Part shown: positions 1-9,876 of the stretch, piece after piece
Layout: every line of letters starts with the position of its first letter
Position numbering within the stretch: position 1 is the first letter of the stretch
Assembly: GCA_019873685.1 (NCBI GenBank)
Contig: JAIOAT010000012.1
Span: forward strand, 19,710 to 83,078
Length of the DNA: 63,369 nt
Source of the DNA: Chloroflexota bacterium
GTDB lineage: Bacteria > Chloroflexota > Anaerolineae > Aggregatilineales > Ch27
Reading direction: 5' to 3'
Made by a program: the position numbers and the translations under genes
Notes under the pieces: model-generated
Told to the model about the DNA's origin: nothing
What the model saw: the letters and a program-made list of their open reading frames with translations, nothing else
Database searches by the model: none

Positions 1-369
1 CAGCAGGGCGTACACCGCCAGCAGTTCCTCGTCATCGGTGACGCGGCGGGCCAGCGCGGCCTCCGCGCCATCGGCGGTCTGGATGGTCACACAGGGATCA
101 GCCTGGATGCTGCGGAACCAGTCGGCGCGCTGACCAAAGGCGCAGATCACATACTTGCGCTCGCCCAGTTCGCAATATTCGATCACAGCCCGGCGCGGCA
201 GACCGCTGCGTCGCCCGGTATAGGTGAGCACCAGCAGAACATGCCCCAGCCACGGGCCAAAACCCAGCCGCCACAGCAGCAACGGAAGCCTGTACAACGC
301 CCGGTGCCAGGCCGCCGCCGGATAGGTCAACAGCCCGGTTGCACGCGCCGCTGATTCCCGCTCTTGCAC
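1..369 (-). CDS. Deazaflavin-dependent (DDN-type) nitroreductase-family oxidoreductase, partial
   Basis: Reading the minus strand from a GTG at 369 gives 123 uninterrupted codons that run off the left edge of the window, so the C-terminus is missing. The segment YTGRRSGLPRRAVIEY is typical of the F420/deazaflavin-dependent nitroreductase family (PF04075), which carries a T-GR-SG-xR motif near the cofactor site. An N-terminal stretch rich in Leu/Trp (WHRALYRLPLLLWRLGFGPW) is also common there. The GTG lies four bases after the stop of the upstream peroxiredoxin, so the two are probably co-transcribed. The substrate cannot be told from sequence. Family membership is inferred from the motif alone. 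Confidence 0.7.
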   Translation of the reverse strand, partial: MQERESAARATGLLTYPAAAWHRALYRLPLLLWRLGFGPWLGHVLLVLTYTGRRSGLPRRAVIEYCELGERKYVICAFGQRADWFRSIQADPCVTIQTADGAEAALARRVTDDEELLAVYALL

Positions 370-373
370 CGCC

Positions 374-847
374 CTACACCTTTTCCGCCAGTTCGTCAAG
401 CAGGGCCAGCAACTCGGCGTTGGAAGGGATGTCCTGCATGCTGTGCCCGTAGTGAACATAACGGGCGATGCCCTGGCGGTCTACCAGCACCTGGGCAGGC
501 ATGCGGCCCAGCTTGAACAGGTTGACTTCCTGGCCGTACAGCTTGAGCACCCGGTGATCGGGGTCGGGCAGGCCGACGAACGGCAACTGGTTATCGGCGA
601 AATAGCGAGCGAAGGCGTTGCGGTCTTCCGGCCCGATCACGAAAATCTCGGCGTCGCGAGCCACAAACTGGTCATAGTCCTGGCGCAACTGCGCCATGTG
701 CGCGCGGCAGAATGGTCAGACAAAACCGCGGTTGAAGACCAGGAAGACATGCTTGCGCCCGCGAAATACGGACAGCGTGACGGTCTGGCCCCGGTAGTCC
801 GTGAGCGTGAAATCCGGGGCGGGGGTGTCGATCGCCACCCTGGGCAT
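374..847 (-). CDS. Peroxiredoxin-like AhpC/TSA protein, probable selenoprotein (in-frame TGA at 716-718)
   Basis: From an ATG at 847 with a strong ribosome site (AAAGGAG, seven bases upstream) the frame reads a thioredoxin-fold start, PRVAIDTPAPDFTLTDYRG, to VFNRGFV. It then meets TGA at codon 44 and continues as PFCRAHMAQLRQDY to a TAG at 374, 157 residues in all. In AhpC/TSA relatives the residue at the TGA is the redox Cys of a CPxC motif, so reading it as selenocysteine gives UPFC (U44, C47). A UxxC site is the usual form of thiol-redox selenoproteins. A 6-bp hairpin follows at 681-696. Other genes here stop normally at TGA, so global recoding is unlikely. The alternative is a nonsense mutation or read error; the intact downstream frame and the exact position argue against it. 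No selenium genes lie in the window. Confidence 0.75.
681..696 (-). promoter_or_regulatory. Candidate bacterial SECIS hairpin for the peroxiredoxin TGA
   Basis: Nineteen bases after the TGA (716-718, minus strand) lies TGGCGC-AGTT-GCGCCA, a perfect 6-bp stem with a 4-base loop. The loop starts 25 bases after TGA and has a G as its second base. As I recall the published bacterial SECIS model, it wants an apical loop about 16-37 bases after the UGA and a G in the first two loop bases, so this fits. Short hairpins are common in GC-rich coding DNA, so this alone proves little. Confidence 0.5.
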
Positions 848-892
848 GATCGGCTCCTTTGTTAAACGCTGTACAGATGATGATCGCTCAGG

Positions 893-1585
893 CTACGGCT
901 CCGCCGGGCCAGAGTCGGGTTCCGCCGCGCCGTTGTTTCCATTGCCTTCTGAGGGACGAGGCAGTTCTTCCGTTGGGGAGGAAGGAGGAGTGGGGGTACC
1001 ACGGAAGATCGGGGTGCGAAAGCGCGGCGGTTTGGGCGGTGCGGGCGGAGTCTGCGCTTCCCAGGCCTGGCGGAACTCGGTCAGCCATTCCAGCTCAGCC
1101 AGGGCCATGTGCAGGCTGTAATCGAACAGCGCCAGGACATGAAGCGGGCGTTCCAGCGGGTCGGCGGCCTGCTCCGCCCGCAGACGATTGAGATCGGCGA
1201 TGCGCGTCCGCAGGCGAGACTCGTAGGTATCCAGCGCGTGGCGCACCTGCTCCGGTCGCAGGAGGTGCAGGTTAGCCAGCCCCAGCAGGAAGCCGTCCCC
1301 GTGATCGTGGGGCGTACTCAGCCGGTCGGCGATGGCCGTCTGCAGCACGCCGCGCCCGGCGTCAGTCAATGTGTAGCTGCGACGGGCCGGGCCGCGCTCA
1401 GCTGGCTCCAGACGGCTGGTCAACAGGCCCTCTTCCTCCAGCTTGTTGAGCAGGTAAAACACAGAAGAGAAGCCGATCGCTGCCCAGTCGCGCACGCGGC
1501 GGGCTTCGATCAACTGCTGGATTTCATAATCGAGCCGCGGGCCTTCCGCGACCAGGCTCAGGAGGACCAGTTCGGCGTCGGTCAT
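893..1585 (-). CDS. PadR-family transcriptional regulator
   Basis: A 230-residue protein from the ATG at 1585; an in-frame TTG at 1603 is an alternative start. The N-terminus (MTDAELVLLSLVAEGPRLDY, then a pair of helices and SSVFYLLNKLEEEGLL) is the winged-helix domain of PadR regulators. It is followed by the RSYTLTDAGR wing. Residues about 90-180 form the helical C-terminal dimerisation region (AMxL-type, PF10400-like). The last 45 residues are a Pro/Gly/Asn-rich tail without visible domain. It lies 110 bases downstream of an MFS exporter on the same strand, a usual arrangement in which PadR represses an efflux pump. The ligand is unknown. Confidence 0.85.
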   Translation of the reverse strand: MTDAELVLLSLVAEGPRLDYEIQQLIEARRVRDWAAIGFSSVFYLLNKLEEEGLLTSRLEPAERGPARRSYTLTDAGRGVLQTAIADRLSTPHDHGDGFLLGLANLHLLRPEQVRHALDTYESRLRTRIADLNRLRAEQAADPLERPLHVLALFDYSLHMALAELEWLTEFRQAWEAQTPPAPPKPPRFRTPIFRGTPTPPSSPTEELPRPSEGNGNNGAAEPDSGPAEP

Positions 1586-1695
1586 GCTGGCCGTCCGTTC
1601 CAATTCGCTGTTCCGTCCTTAGTATACCCCGTCCGGGCCGGGCATGGCGAACGTGACGCCATGAGCAATCGGGCGGCCAGCGGCAGGCGCGGGTC

Positions 1696-2955
1696 TCAGT
1701 CGGTCGCCGCCGAAGAAGCTGACGCTTCCACCGGGAGTGACGCGCGCCGGTAACGCGGGAGCTGCACGTAGGCCGCCCCCGCCGCCAGCACAAACAGCAC
1801 CGCCGTCACCATGAACGTGGAACGCATCCCCAGCGCTACGGAGAACAGCGATCCTATCAGCGGCGACACCGTCCGCGCCCCGGAGAGCACGGAATTATCC
1901 AGCCCGTAAACCGCCCCTTCCTCGCCGGGCGGCGTGTACTGGGCCAGCAGGGCGCTCGGCGCAGAGACAATGCCGCCGGCGGCAAAGCCGGTCAGCGCCT
2001 GCAGGACAAGCAATTGCCAGGTAGCCGTAGCAAACGTCTGCGGCACATGGAGCGCCGCCAGGACAACCGCTGAGCCGATCAGGACACTGCGATGCCCATA
2101 GCGGTCGCCAACCCGCCCCAGCACGATCGCCCCCAGCGTGCCCGTCGCCGAAGCTACGCCGGTGATCAGGCCGGTCATGGCGCTGACCCCACCCTCCCCC
2201 GGCATCAGCGAGGCGATGAACAGCGGCATGATCGGGGTGATCAGGTTGCGGGCGATGCCGGTCAGGAAGCGGGCGATGTACGTCGGGATCACGCCCTGCA
2301 TCGACATGACATGCCGCCACTCCGTCACGAAGCCCATCCGATCCGGCCCAAAGCGGGCCTGCGGCTCGAACTGCTCCCGCACGCCAAAGAGCACCAGCAG
2401 CCCGGATAGCAGGAGCAGGGTTGCCGTCACCAGGAATGACACGCGGTAGCCAAACGTGTCGGCCAGCAGCCCACCGATCAGCGGGCCGAGCGAGATGCCG
2501 CTCCACAGCCCGACCTGCACCACTCCCATGGCGAAGCCGGTCTGCTCGCGGGGAGCTTCCGCGGCCACCAGCGCGTTAGCGGCGGCCACCGTCCCGGTAA
2601 CCAGGCCCTGCACCGCCCGCAGAATCACCAGCTCCTCCGAGGAACGAACAAATGCCATCAGGCCCAGCACCACCGTCCCGCCCAGCGTGGCCCTGATGAC
2701 CATCAGCTTGCGTCCGTGCCGGTCGGCCAGCGCCCCCCAGATGGGCGCAGCCAGCATCATCGTGAACGCCTGCGAGGAGATCACTAGGCCAGAAAGCACC
2801 TCAACGCTGGTGCCGGTGCTGCTACCCAGTTCTTCAATGTAGAGAGGCAGAAATGGAAAGATGGTGGAAAAGCCAACTGCGGAAAACAACTGCGCCAGGA
2901 AGACGATCAGCAGCGTCTTTTGCCAGCGCTCAAGCCTGCGCAACCGACCGATCAC
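1696..2955 (-). CDS. Major facilitator superfamily efflux transporter (TetA/MdtG-like)
   Basis: A 419-residue, 12-helix membrane protein. The MFS loop 2-3 motif is visible as GALADRHGRKLMVIRATLGG, and a second copy, GRVGDRYGHRSVLIG, follows in the C-terminal half. This pattern is typical of drug:H+ antiporters. I place the start at GTG 2955 because an AGGAG lies about ten bases upstream and residues before it are not MFS-like; an upstream in-frame ATG at 3081 would add 42 residues that overlap the previous gene. The PadR regulator follows on the same strand and may control it. The substrate cannot be predicted. Confidence 0.85.
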   Translation of the reverse strand: MIGRLRRLERWQKTLLIVFLAQLFSAVGFSTIFPFLPLYIEELGSSTGTSVEVLSGLVISSQAFTMMLAAPIWGALADRHGRKLMVIRATLGGTVVLGLMAFVRSSEELVILRAVQGLVTGTVAAANALVAAEAPREQTGFAMGVVQVGLWSGISLGPLIGGLLADTFGYRVSFLVTATLLLLSGLLVLFGVREQFEPQARFGPDRMGFVTEWRHVMSMQGVIPTYIARFLTGIARNLITPIMPLFIASLMPGEGGVSAMTGLITGVASATGTLGAIVLGRVGDRYGHRSVLIGSAVVLAALHVPQTFATATWQLLVLQALTGFAAGGIVSAPSALLAQYTPPGEEGAVYGLDNSVLSGARTVSPLIGSLFSVALGMRSTFMVTAVLFVLAAGAAYVQLPRYRRASLPVEASASSAATD

Positions 2956-3055
2956 GTGCCAGTTTGCTCCTGTTGCCAGCCGAACATCCCCCCGCGCCGG
3001 GGGGGAACCTGGCCGCGAATTATACCGGATTCTGGCGGGGAAGGGCGCTAACGAA

Positions 3056-5167
3056 TCATGGCACCCAGGCCGGATACGCACCGCCGCCGGAGGAGATTTT
3101 GCGCGGCGCGCCGCCGCCCGCGGCGATCAGGTAGATTTCCCCCGCACCGCTTTCATCGCTGGTGAAGGCCAACAGCCGCCCATCCGGACTCCAGGCCCCG
3201 CCCCAGTCCTCGCCGGGGCCGTCATACACCGGGCGCTGGTTGCCGCCAGCGGCGTCCATCACCCACAGCGCGGCGCGATTCGGGCCGTCCCGCTGGAAAA
3301 CGATCCAGCGGCCGTCGGGGCTGTAGGCTGGCGCGCGGTCATTGCCCTCGTTGTCGGCCAGGGTGATCGTCTCCCCGCTGCGCAGGTCCAGGCGCTTGAT
3401 CGCGCCGGTCGCCAGGTTGCCATCCTGCCAGGCGCTATAGACCACATAACGCCCATCCGGTGAGGCGGAGGGATGATCTTCGTCTTCGTCGCTTTCGGTC
3501 AGGCGGGTCAGGTCGCGGCCATCCAGGCTGATGCGGTAGAGGTTAAAGCGCCCGGCAAAGCTGGCGTCAGAGGCAAACAGGATGGCCCGCCCATCGGGCG
3601 TCCAGGCCGGCGAGCGATCCTCCACCGCGTTATCGGTGACCTGCCGGGCAGCGGCTTCACAGGACTCACTGGCGTTGTCAGCTTCCAGGCAGGCCAGCTC
3701 CACGACGAAGATCTCGCTATCGCCGTCACGGTCGCTGACAAAGGCGACCTGTCGCCCGTCCGGGGAGACAGCGGGGGTGGTATCCTGAGCATCATTGCGG
3801 GTAAGCGGCTCTTCCAGGCCGGTGGTGAGATCGAGCAGAAAGAGTTCGGCGGCTTCGCCATCACGCGCCGCAGAGAATACGATCCGGCCTCCACTGGCCG
3901 CCAGCGCTTCCAGCGGGTCGCCGGTTGGGGCGGCTTCCGCCGTCTGGGTCAGGGCAATGGCGGCGGGATGCAGCGGCCCCAGCGGCACCACGGTAACCTG
4001 TGCACCGCCGCCGGTGGGCGTGACCGGCAGGGTTGGCGTGGCGGGGGTGCTCTCCGGCCCGCCAAGCACAGAAGCGAGCACAAATAGCGCGCCCAGGATG
4101 GCAAAGATGATCACGCCGATCAGGATGCCCAACAGGGCATTCAGCCAGGGCCGCGAGCGGTTCGCGCGCTCCCGGGCACGCGCCACGCGCAGGCTACGCG
4201 GCGGGGTAGGCTGATCGGTGCGGACAGCCACTCCCTGGCGGATCGGCGCGGAGACATAGACCTCGTCGGCCTCCTGCAGCCGCTTATGCGCTTCGGCCAG
4301 GTCGACCGGCTTGGTCTGGGCGGTGCTATCGGCAATCTCAGAAGCGGAGGCGTGAATCGCCCGGCTGAGGGCGGCAGCGAACTCGTGCGCAGTCTGATAA
4401 CGCTCGGCGCGATTCTTGGCCATCCCACGCTGCAGGACATGGTCGATTGTCGGCGCCAGCCGGGGGTTGACCTCCCGCGCGGAAGGCACAGGCGCGGTGA
4501 CATGCATCACGGCGATGCCGTAGGGCGTTTCCGATTCGTAGGGCCGCCGCCCGGCCAGCATCTCAAACGTGACCACGGCCAGCCCATAGACATCGCTGCG
4601 GCCATCCAGCCGCAGACCCTGCGCCTGCTCCGGACTCATATAGGCCGGCGTACCCACCACGCCCTCGGTCGTGATCTGGCTGCTGCCGGTCAGGTGAGCG
4701 ATGCCGAAATCGGTCAGGTAGGCGTCGCCGGCTTCATCCAGCAGGATATTGCTGGGCTTCAGGTCGCGGTGCAGGACGCCTTTGCTGTGGGCGTAATCCA
4801 GCCCGTCAGCGATCTGCAGCACGATGCGCTCCACCAGCGCCGGGTCCAGCGGCCCCTGCACAAGCAGATCGTCCACGCTGCCAGAATCCATGTAGCGCAT
4901 GACGATGAACGGCAGTTCATCGATCTCGCCATAGTCATGCACCGGGACAATCGCCCGGTGCTCCAGCTTGGCAACGATGGACACTTCCCGTTCAAAGCGG
5001 GCGCGGAAAGTCTTGTCGTGAACGAACTGGCGGGGGAGCACCTTGAGGGCCACGATGCGGTTCATGGAAATCTGGCGGGCCTTGTAGACCACGGCCATCC
5101 CGCCCCGCCCGATCTCCTCCAGGATTTCGTAACCGCCAAAGTTGCGGCCCAGGAGCTGGTCAGCCAT
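3056..5167 (-). CDS. Membrane Ser/Thr protein kinase with C-terminal PD40/TolB-type repeats
   Basis: A 703-residue Hanks-type kinase. Residues about 10-275 hold the kinase domain: the Gly loop GRGGMAVVYKA, the ATP Lys in VALKVL, the catalytic loop HRDLKPSNILL, DFGIA and GTPAYMSPEQ. A linker leads to one transmembrane helix at about 345-370 (ILIGVIIFAILGALFVLA). The outer part (about 430-700) contains repeated PD40 blades such as PAVSPDGRQVAFVSDRDGDS, PAWTPDGRAILFASD and PAYSPDGRWIVFQRDG, a TolB-like propeller. This is a PknB-like sensor kinase with an extracytoplasmic propeller in place of PASTA repeats. The ligand is unknown. No clear ribosome site precedes the ATG. It is the first of two such kinases here (see 48331-50055). 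Confidence 0.95.
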   Translation of the reverse strand: MADQLLGRNFGGYEILEEIGRGGMAVVYKARQISMNRIVALKVLPRQFVHDKTFRARFEREVSIVAKLEHRAIVPVHDYGEIDELPFIVMRYMDSGSVDDLLVQGPLDPALVERIVLQIADGLDYAHSKGVLHRDLKPSNILLDEAGDAYLTDFGIAHLTGSSQITTEGVVGTPAYMSPEQAQGLRLDGRSDVYGLAVVTFEMLAGRRPYESETPYGIAVMHVTAPVPSAREVNPRLAPTIDHVLQRGMAKNRAERYQTAHEFAAALSRAIHASASEIADSTAQTKPVDLAEAHKRLQEADEVYVSAPIRQGVAVRTDQPTPPRSLRVARARERANRSRPWLNALLGILIGVIIFAILGALFVLASVLGGPESTPATPTLPVTPTGGGAQVTVVPLGPLHPAAIALTQTAEAAPTGDPLEALAASGGRIVFSAARDGEAAELFLLDLTTGLEEPLTRNDAQDTTPAVSPDGRQVAFVSDRDGDSEIFVVELACLEADNASESCEAAARQVTDNAVEDRSPAWTPDGRAILFASDASFAGRFNLYRISLDGRDLTRLTESDEDEDHPSASPDGRYVVYSAWQDGNLATGAIKRLDLRSGETITLADNEGNDRAPAYSPDGRWIVFQRDGPNRAALWVMDAAGGNQRPVYDGPGEDWGGAWSPDGRLLAFTSDESGAGEIYLIAAGGGAPRKISSGGGAYPAWVP

Positions 5168-5302
5168 ACACGCGGTTCGCTTTCGGTGCGCTGTGGACCT
5201 TCTGCTGGATTATAGCGACGAAAAGCTACCGGGAAAACAGCGCCGGCAGGCGGCAACACCGGCCAGTGATTCGGGCGATGGGCAACAAAAGAGGCAGGCG
5301 AC

Positions 5303-5331
5303 AAAAAAGACGGGGGCCAAAGCCCCCTGTC
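5303..5331 (-). terminator. Intrinsic terminator after the Nudix-like gene
   Basis: On the minus strand a GACAGGGGGC/GCCCCCGTC stem with one bulged base and a short loop is followed by TTTTTT. It lies 45 bases after the stop of the gene at 5376-5993 and separates it from the kinase. Confidence 0.75.
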
Positions 5332-5375
5332 CGCATCTCCTGCCCTGCCAACCCCGGGCTATCGTCCCCGTCCGC

Positions 5376-5993
5376 CTAAGCGCCCCGCGCTCGCGGAGGC
5401 TCCGCTGGCAGCCGCTTCCAGGTCCACAGATGCTCGCGGACCAGACCATCGGCGGCTTCTGCAGCTTCCACCGTGCGGAAGCTGCGACGGGGCAGGCCCG
5501 GCACGCGCACTTCGACCCGGTGGATGGGATACAGGCTGATCAGACCGGGGTACGACCACGAGTCATGCTGCTCCAGCTGCACTTCGTGGGTATGGGTCAG
5601 AATCTCGGCGGTATCCGGGTTGACGCGCAACTCCTCGCGCAGGCAGCGCCGTACGGCGTCAACATACGTCTCGCCCGCCAGCATCTTCTCCGCCGGCGGG
5701 ATGTTACGGGCGCGGCGGCGGCCATCTTCCAGCACCTGCTCCTGTTCAATCAAGATACGCCCATCACCGCGGCGGATGATCAGCTGCACCACGCCAGCCA
5801 GCACACGGCGCAATGGTTCCGCCTGTAACCGGGTTTCGCCGGTGGCGATCTCTTCCCACAGATTTTCCAGGGACTTCGCCTGGCCGGTGCCCCACCGCTC
5901 CAGGGCTACTCCGCCGGCTACCAGCGTCTGCCGCAGCGCCTCCAGGGACGCCACTGGACCGGCGTCGGGCCGGCCCGGATCAGCTTTGACCAT
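5376..5993 (-). CDS. Nudix-like hydrolase domain protein
   Basis: A 205-residue protein. The central part reads like a Nudix fold: beta strands VVQLIIRRGDGRILIEQEQV, then GETYVDAVRRCLREELRV, which resembles the Nudix box (GxxxxxE...REUxEExGU) but lacks its canonical first Gly spacing and final Gly. The metal-binding REExx core is therefore partly degenerate, and activity is uncertain. The start at ATG 5993 is chosen because a good promoter lies at 6024-6053; the longer frame from 6092 would start upstream of that promoter. It stands alone, with a terminator behind it. The substrate is unknown. Confidence 0.6.
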   Translation of the reverse strand: MVKADPGRPDAGPVASLEALRQTLVAGGVALERWGTGQAKSLENLWEEIATGETRLQAEPLRRVLAGVVQLIIRRGDGRILIEQEQVLEDGRRRARNIPPAEKMLAGETYVDAVRRCLREELRVNPDTAEILTHTHEVQLEQHDSWSYPGLISLYPIHRVEVRVPGLPRRSFRTVEAAEAADGLVREHLWTWKRLPAEPPRARGA

Positions 5994-6023
5994 CACAATA
6001 CACCCCGTTGTTCCGTTATCCGA

Positions 6024-6053
6024 AATGTAGTCCGAATACTTACCATCTGTCAA
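6024..6053 (-). promoter_or_regulatory. Sigma-A type promoter for the Nudix-like gene
   Basis: On the minus strand TTGACA (6048-6053) is followed after 18 bases by TACATT (6024-6029). Transcription would begin about 6017, giving a short leader to the ATG at 5993. Confidence 0.6.
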
Positions 6054-6153
6054 CCGGCCCGTACAGCGCCTGCAGGCTACCCTGCCAGACACATCTTTAT
6101 ACGCAGCCGGGGGCGCGCAGGTCGCACACCCCCGGCTGTGCTATCCTCCCCGC

Positions 6154-8779
<2,626 letters not shown>

Positions 8780-8787
<8 letters not shown>

Positions 8788-8935
8788 TGCTTCCTGGCGC
8801 TCCTTCGGTCAATGCCTCAAGCAGGAAGATAGGTTGATCCAGTTCAAGCCCGGCGCCCGACACCAGGCTGGCGGAGGGCGAGAAGGCAGGACGGCAGCGG
8901 ACACAGCCCTGGCGCAGGATGATCACCCATGTCAT
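8780..8935 (-). CDS. Possible 51-residue ORF overlapping the leuS start
   Basis: From the ATG at 8935 the frame reads MTWVIILRQGCVRCRPAFSP and continues to a TGA at 8780-8782, eight bases inside leuS. A purine-rich GGGAGGGGAG stretch lies just upstream. The overlap suggests translational coupling to leuS. It holds one CxxC (CVRC) and several Leu, but no run of Leu codons such as an attenuator peptide would need. I do not recognise a family. A second ATG five bases further on opens a shorter, less convincing frame. Coding status is uncertain. Confidence 0.4.
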
Positions 8936-8951
8936 CTCCCCTCCCTGTTAG

Positions 8952-8976
8952 CCCGTGTGATGGCACTTCACACGGG
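8952..8976 (-). other. Hairpin between the second leader terminator and leuS
   Basis: CCCGTGTGA and TCACACGGG form a perfect 9-bp stem with a 7-base loop. No T tract follows, so it is not a standard terminator. It sits 16 bases before the 51-residue ORF and could affect leader stability or ribosome access. Confidence 0.5.
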
Positions 8977-8987
8977 GCCACGCACAC

Positions 8988-9022
8988 AAAAAAGTCGGTA
9001 AGCGCCTGGCGGGCTTACCGAC
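8988..9022 (-). terminator. Second intrinsic terminator in the leuS leader
   Basis: On the minus strand GTCGGTAAGC and GCTTACCGAC form a perfect 10-bp stem with a 9-base loop, followed by TTTTTT. It lies 25 bases after the 45-residue ORF and before leuS. I see no obvious promoter between it and leuS, so some read-through seems needed. Confidence 0.9.
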
Positions 9023-9046
9023 CGGAAATCCCGGAGGATTGTTGCG

Positions 9047-9184
9047 CTAACGGCGGCGATCCTGCCGCACGCGCACCGGCACCGGCACAGGCACGGGGCG
9101 AGGCTGCGGGAGAAAAAGGCGGTCAAGTTCAGCCAACAGTTCACGAATCCGCTCGACAATCGACTTCCTGGTCTGACCTGCCAT
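9047..9184 (-). CDS. Small basic protein, 45 residues, in the leuS leader
   Basis: ATG at 9184 is preceded by AAAGGAG at ideal spacing and the frame ends in TAG at 9047. The N-terminal half (MAGQTRKSIVERIRELLAEL) looks like an amphipathic helix. It is followed by a Pro-Val repeat (PRPVPVPVPV) and a basic end (RVRQDRR). An intrinsic terminator follows closely. The strong ribosome site and terminator suggest a real gene. No clear promoter stands directly in front, so it may be read from the T-box promoter. The function is unknown. Confidence 0.6.
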   Translation of the reverse strand: MAGQTRKSIVERIRELLAELDRLFLPQPRPVPVPVPVRVRQDRRR

Positions 9185-9311
9185 AGCACCCGCTCCTTTC
9201 CTCACCCCAGGCGGCTGACATCCGCGCTTCCTGCTACCAACGCCACCACAAATCAGATACTTTACATCACGTTATCACGACTCGGTCAGGTGCGCCAGCA
9301 GCCAACCGTCA

Positions 9312-9365
9312 CTATCGACCTGTTCTCTGCCCGTTAAGCCTACCTCCCTGGCATTGGAATCCCAT
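9312..9365 (-). CDS. Possible 17-residue leader peptide just after the T-box terminator
   Basis: The first ATG with a ribosome site (AAAGGA, seven bases upstream) after the T-box terminator is at 9365; it opens a frame of 17 codons, MGFQCQGGRLNGQRTGR, ending at 9312. In ordinary T-box operons the synthetase gene begins here. It may be a remnant or a tiny peptide; evidence is only the ribosome site and position. Confidence 0.3.
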   Translation of the reverse strand: MGFQCQGGRLNGQRTGR

Positions 9366-9387
9366 TAGTTTTCCTTTAGAACTGCAT

Positions 9388-9451
9388 AAAAACCGGAAAC
9401 GCCTTCGTCCCTGTGTAGGGACGAAGGCGTTTCTCTCCGCGGTACCACCCT
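9388..9451 (-). promoter_or_regulatory. T-box antiterminator and terminator module
   Basis: On the minus strand 9438-9451 reads AGGGTGGTACCGCG, the canonical T-box sequence whose UGGU bulge pairs with the ACCA end of an uncharged tRNA. Downstream, 9396-9433 forms a perfect 17-bp hairpin (GAAACGCCTTCGTCCCT, loop ACAC) followed by TTTTT at 9388-9392. Its first strand contains CGTCCCT, which can instead pair with AGGG...CG to make the antiterminator. This is a standard transcriptional T-box switch. Confidence 0.95.
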
Positions 9452-9472
9452 GCTTGATGGCGCGCGTGTGTG

Positions 9473-9545
9473 TGGACCTGAAGGGGCTCGAACCCTTGGC
9501 CTCCACAATGCCATTGTGGCGCTCTCCCAGCTGAGCTACAGGCCC
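9473..9545 (-). tRNA. tRNA-Ala (anticodon GGC), nested in the T-box leader
   Basis: The 73-base minus-strand sequence folds into a full cloverleaf. The acceptor GGGCCTG pairs with CAGGTCC and includes the G3:U70 pair that marks tRNA-Ala. The D arm is GCTC/GAGC. The anticodon stem CCACA/TGTGG carries the loop ATGGCAT with anticodon GGC. The T arm is AAGGG/CCCTT with the loop TTCGAGC. The discriminator is A; CCA is not encoded. It lies 71 bases after the T-box Stem I and 21 bases before the T-box sequence, in the same orientation, so it is transcribed as part of that leader. Confidence 0.97.
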
Positions 9546-9616
9546 GTGAATGTGTGCCATCCACTCTGTGCTGTAACGGGCATTCCCGGCGACGCCTACC
9601 GAACTTTCAGCGCCGC

Positions 9617-9722
9617 GGCTCCCGGGCGAGTTCGGCCTTGTGGCATTCGCTGCGGATGCCTGGCCAGGCTTGCACTCTCCCCGGCTCGCTGCAGCGATGG
9701 CCTACTACTCCCGTTCGCAGCC
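9617..9722 (-). promoter_or_regulatory. T-box Stem I with leucine (CUC) specifier
   Basis: The basal pairs GGCT/AGCC enclose K-turn-like purines (GCGAA opposite GGA). A CGGG/CCCG stem follows, then an internal loop with AGTAGTA (9703-9709) opposite GAACTCG (9627-9633), then GGCC/GGCC and CGCTGC/GCAGCG. Apical sequences AGCGAG and GAGTGCAAGCC match conserved T-box elements. In T-box specifier loops the codon follows GAA, here CTC at 9628-9630, a leucine codon. That agrees with leuS downstream. The fold was drawn by hand. Confidence 0.85.
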
Positions 9723-9753
9723 TGTGCGTATTGGATTGGCTATTGTGCTGAGC

Positions 9754-9782
9754 ATTGTAAACTTCCCGGCGGCGGTTGTCAA
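9754..9782 (-). promoter_or_regulatory. Strong sigma-A promoter of the tRNA-Ala/T-box/leuS leader
   Basis: On the minus strand TTGACA (9777-9782) is separated by 17 bases from TACAAT (9754-9759). Transcription should start near 9747, about 25 bases before Stem I, and covers the T-box, tRNA-Ala and beyond. Confidence 0.9.
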
Positions 9783-9876
9783 GATTTTTCATCACCGGGC
9801 GCGGCGGGACGCTGGCTGTGGAGCAGCCCATTGTCAGCCCACTATCAGCTTGCTGACGGGAAGTCCCCCCACCCCG

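Noticed and set aside
374..697. Peroxiredoxin starting at ATG 697 as a complete gene
   Set aside because: That start would remove the thioredoxin N-terminus and active site, and lacks a ribosome site; the frame continues upstream through TGA to a good start.
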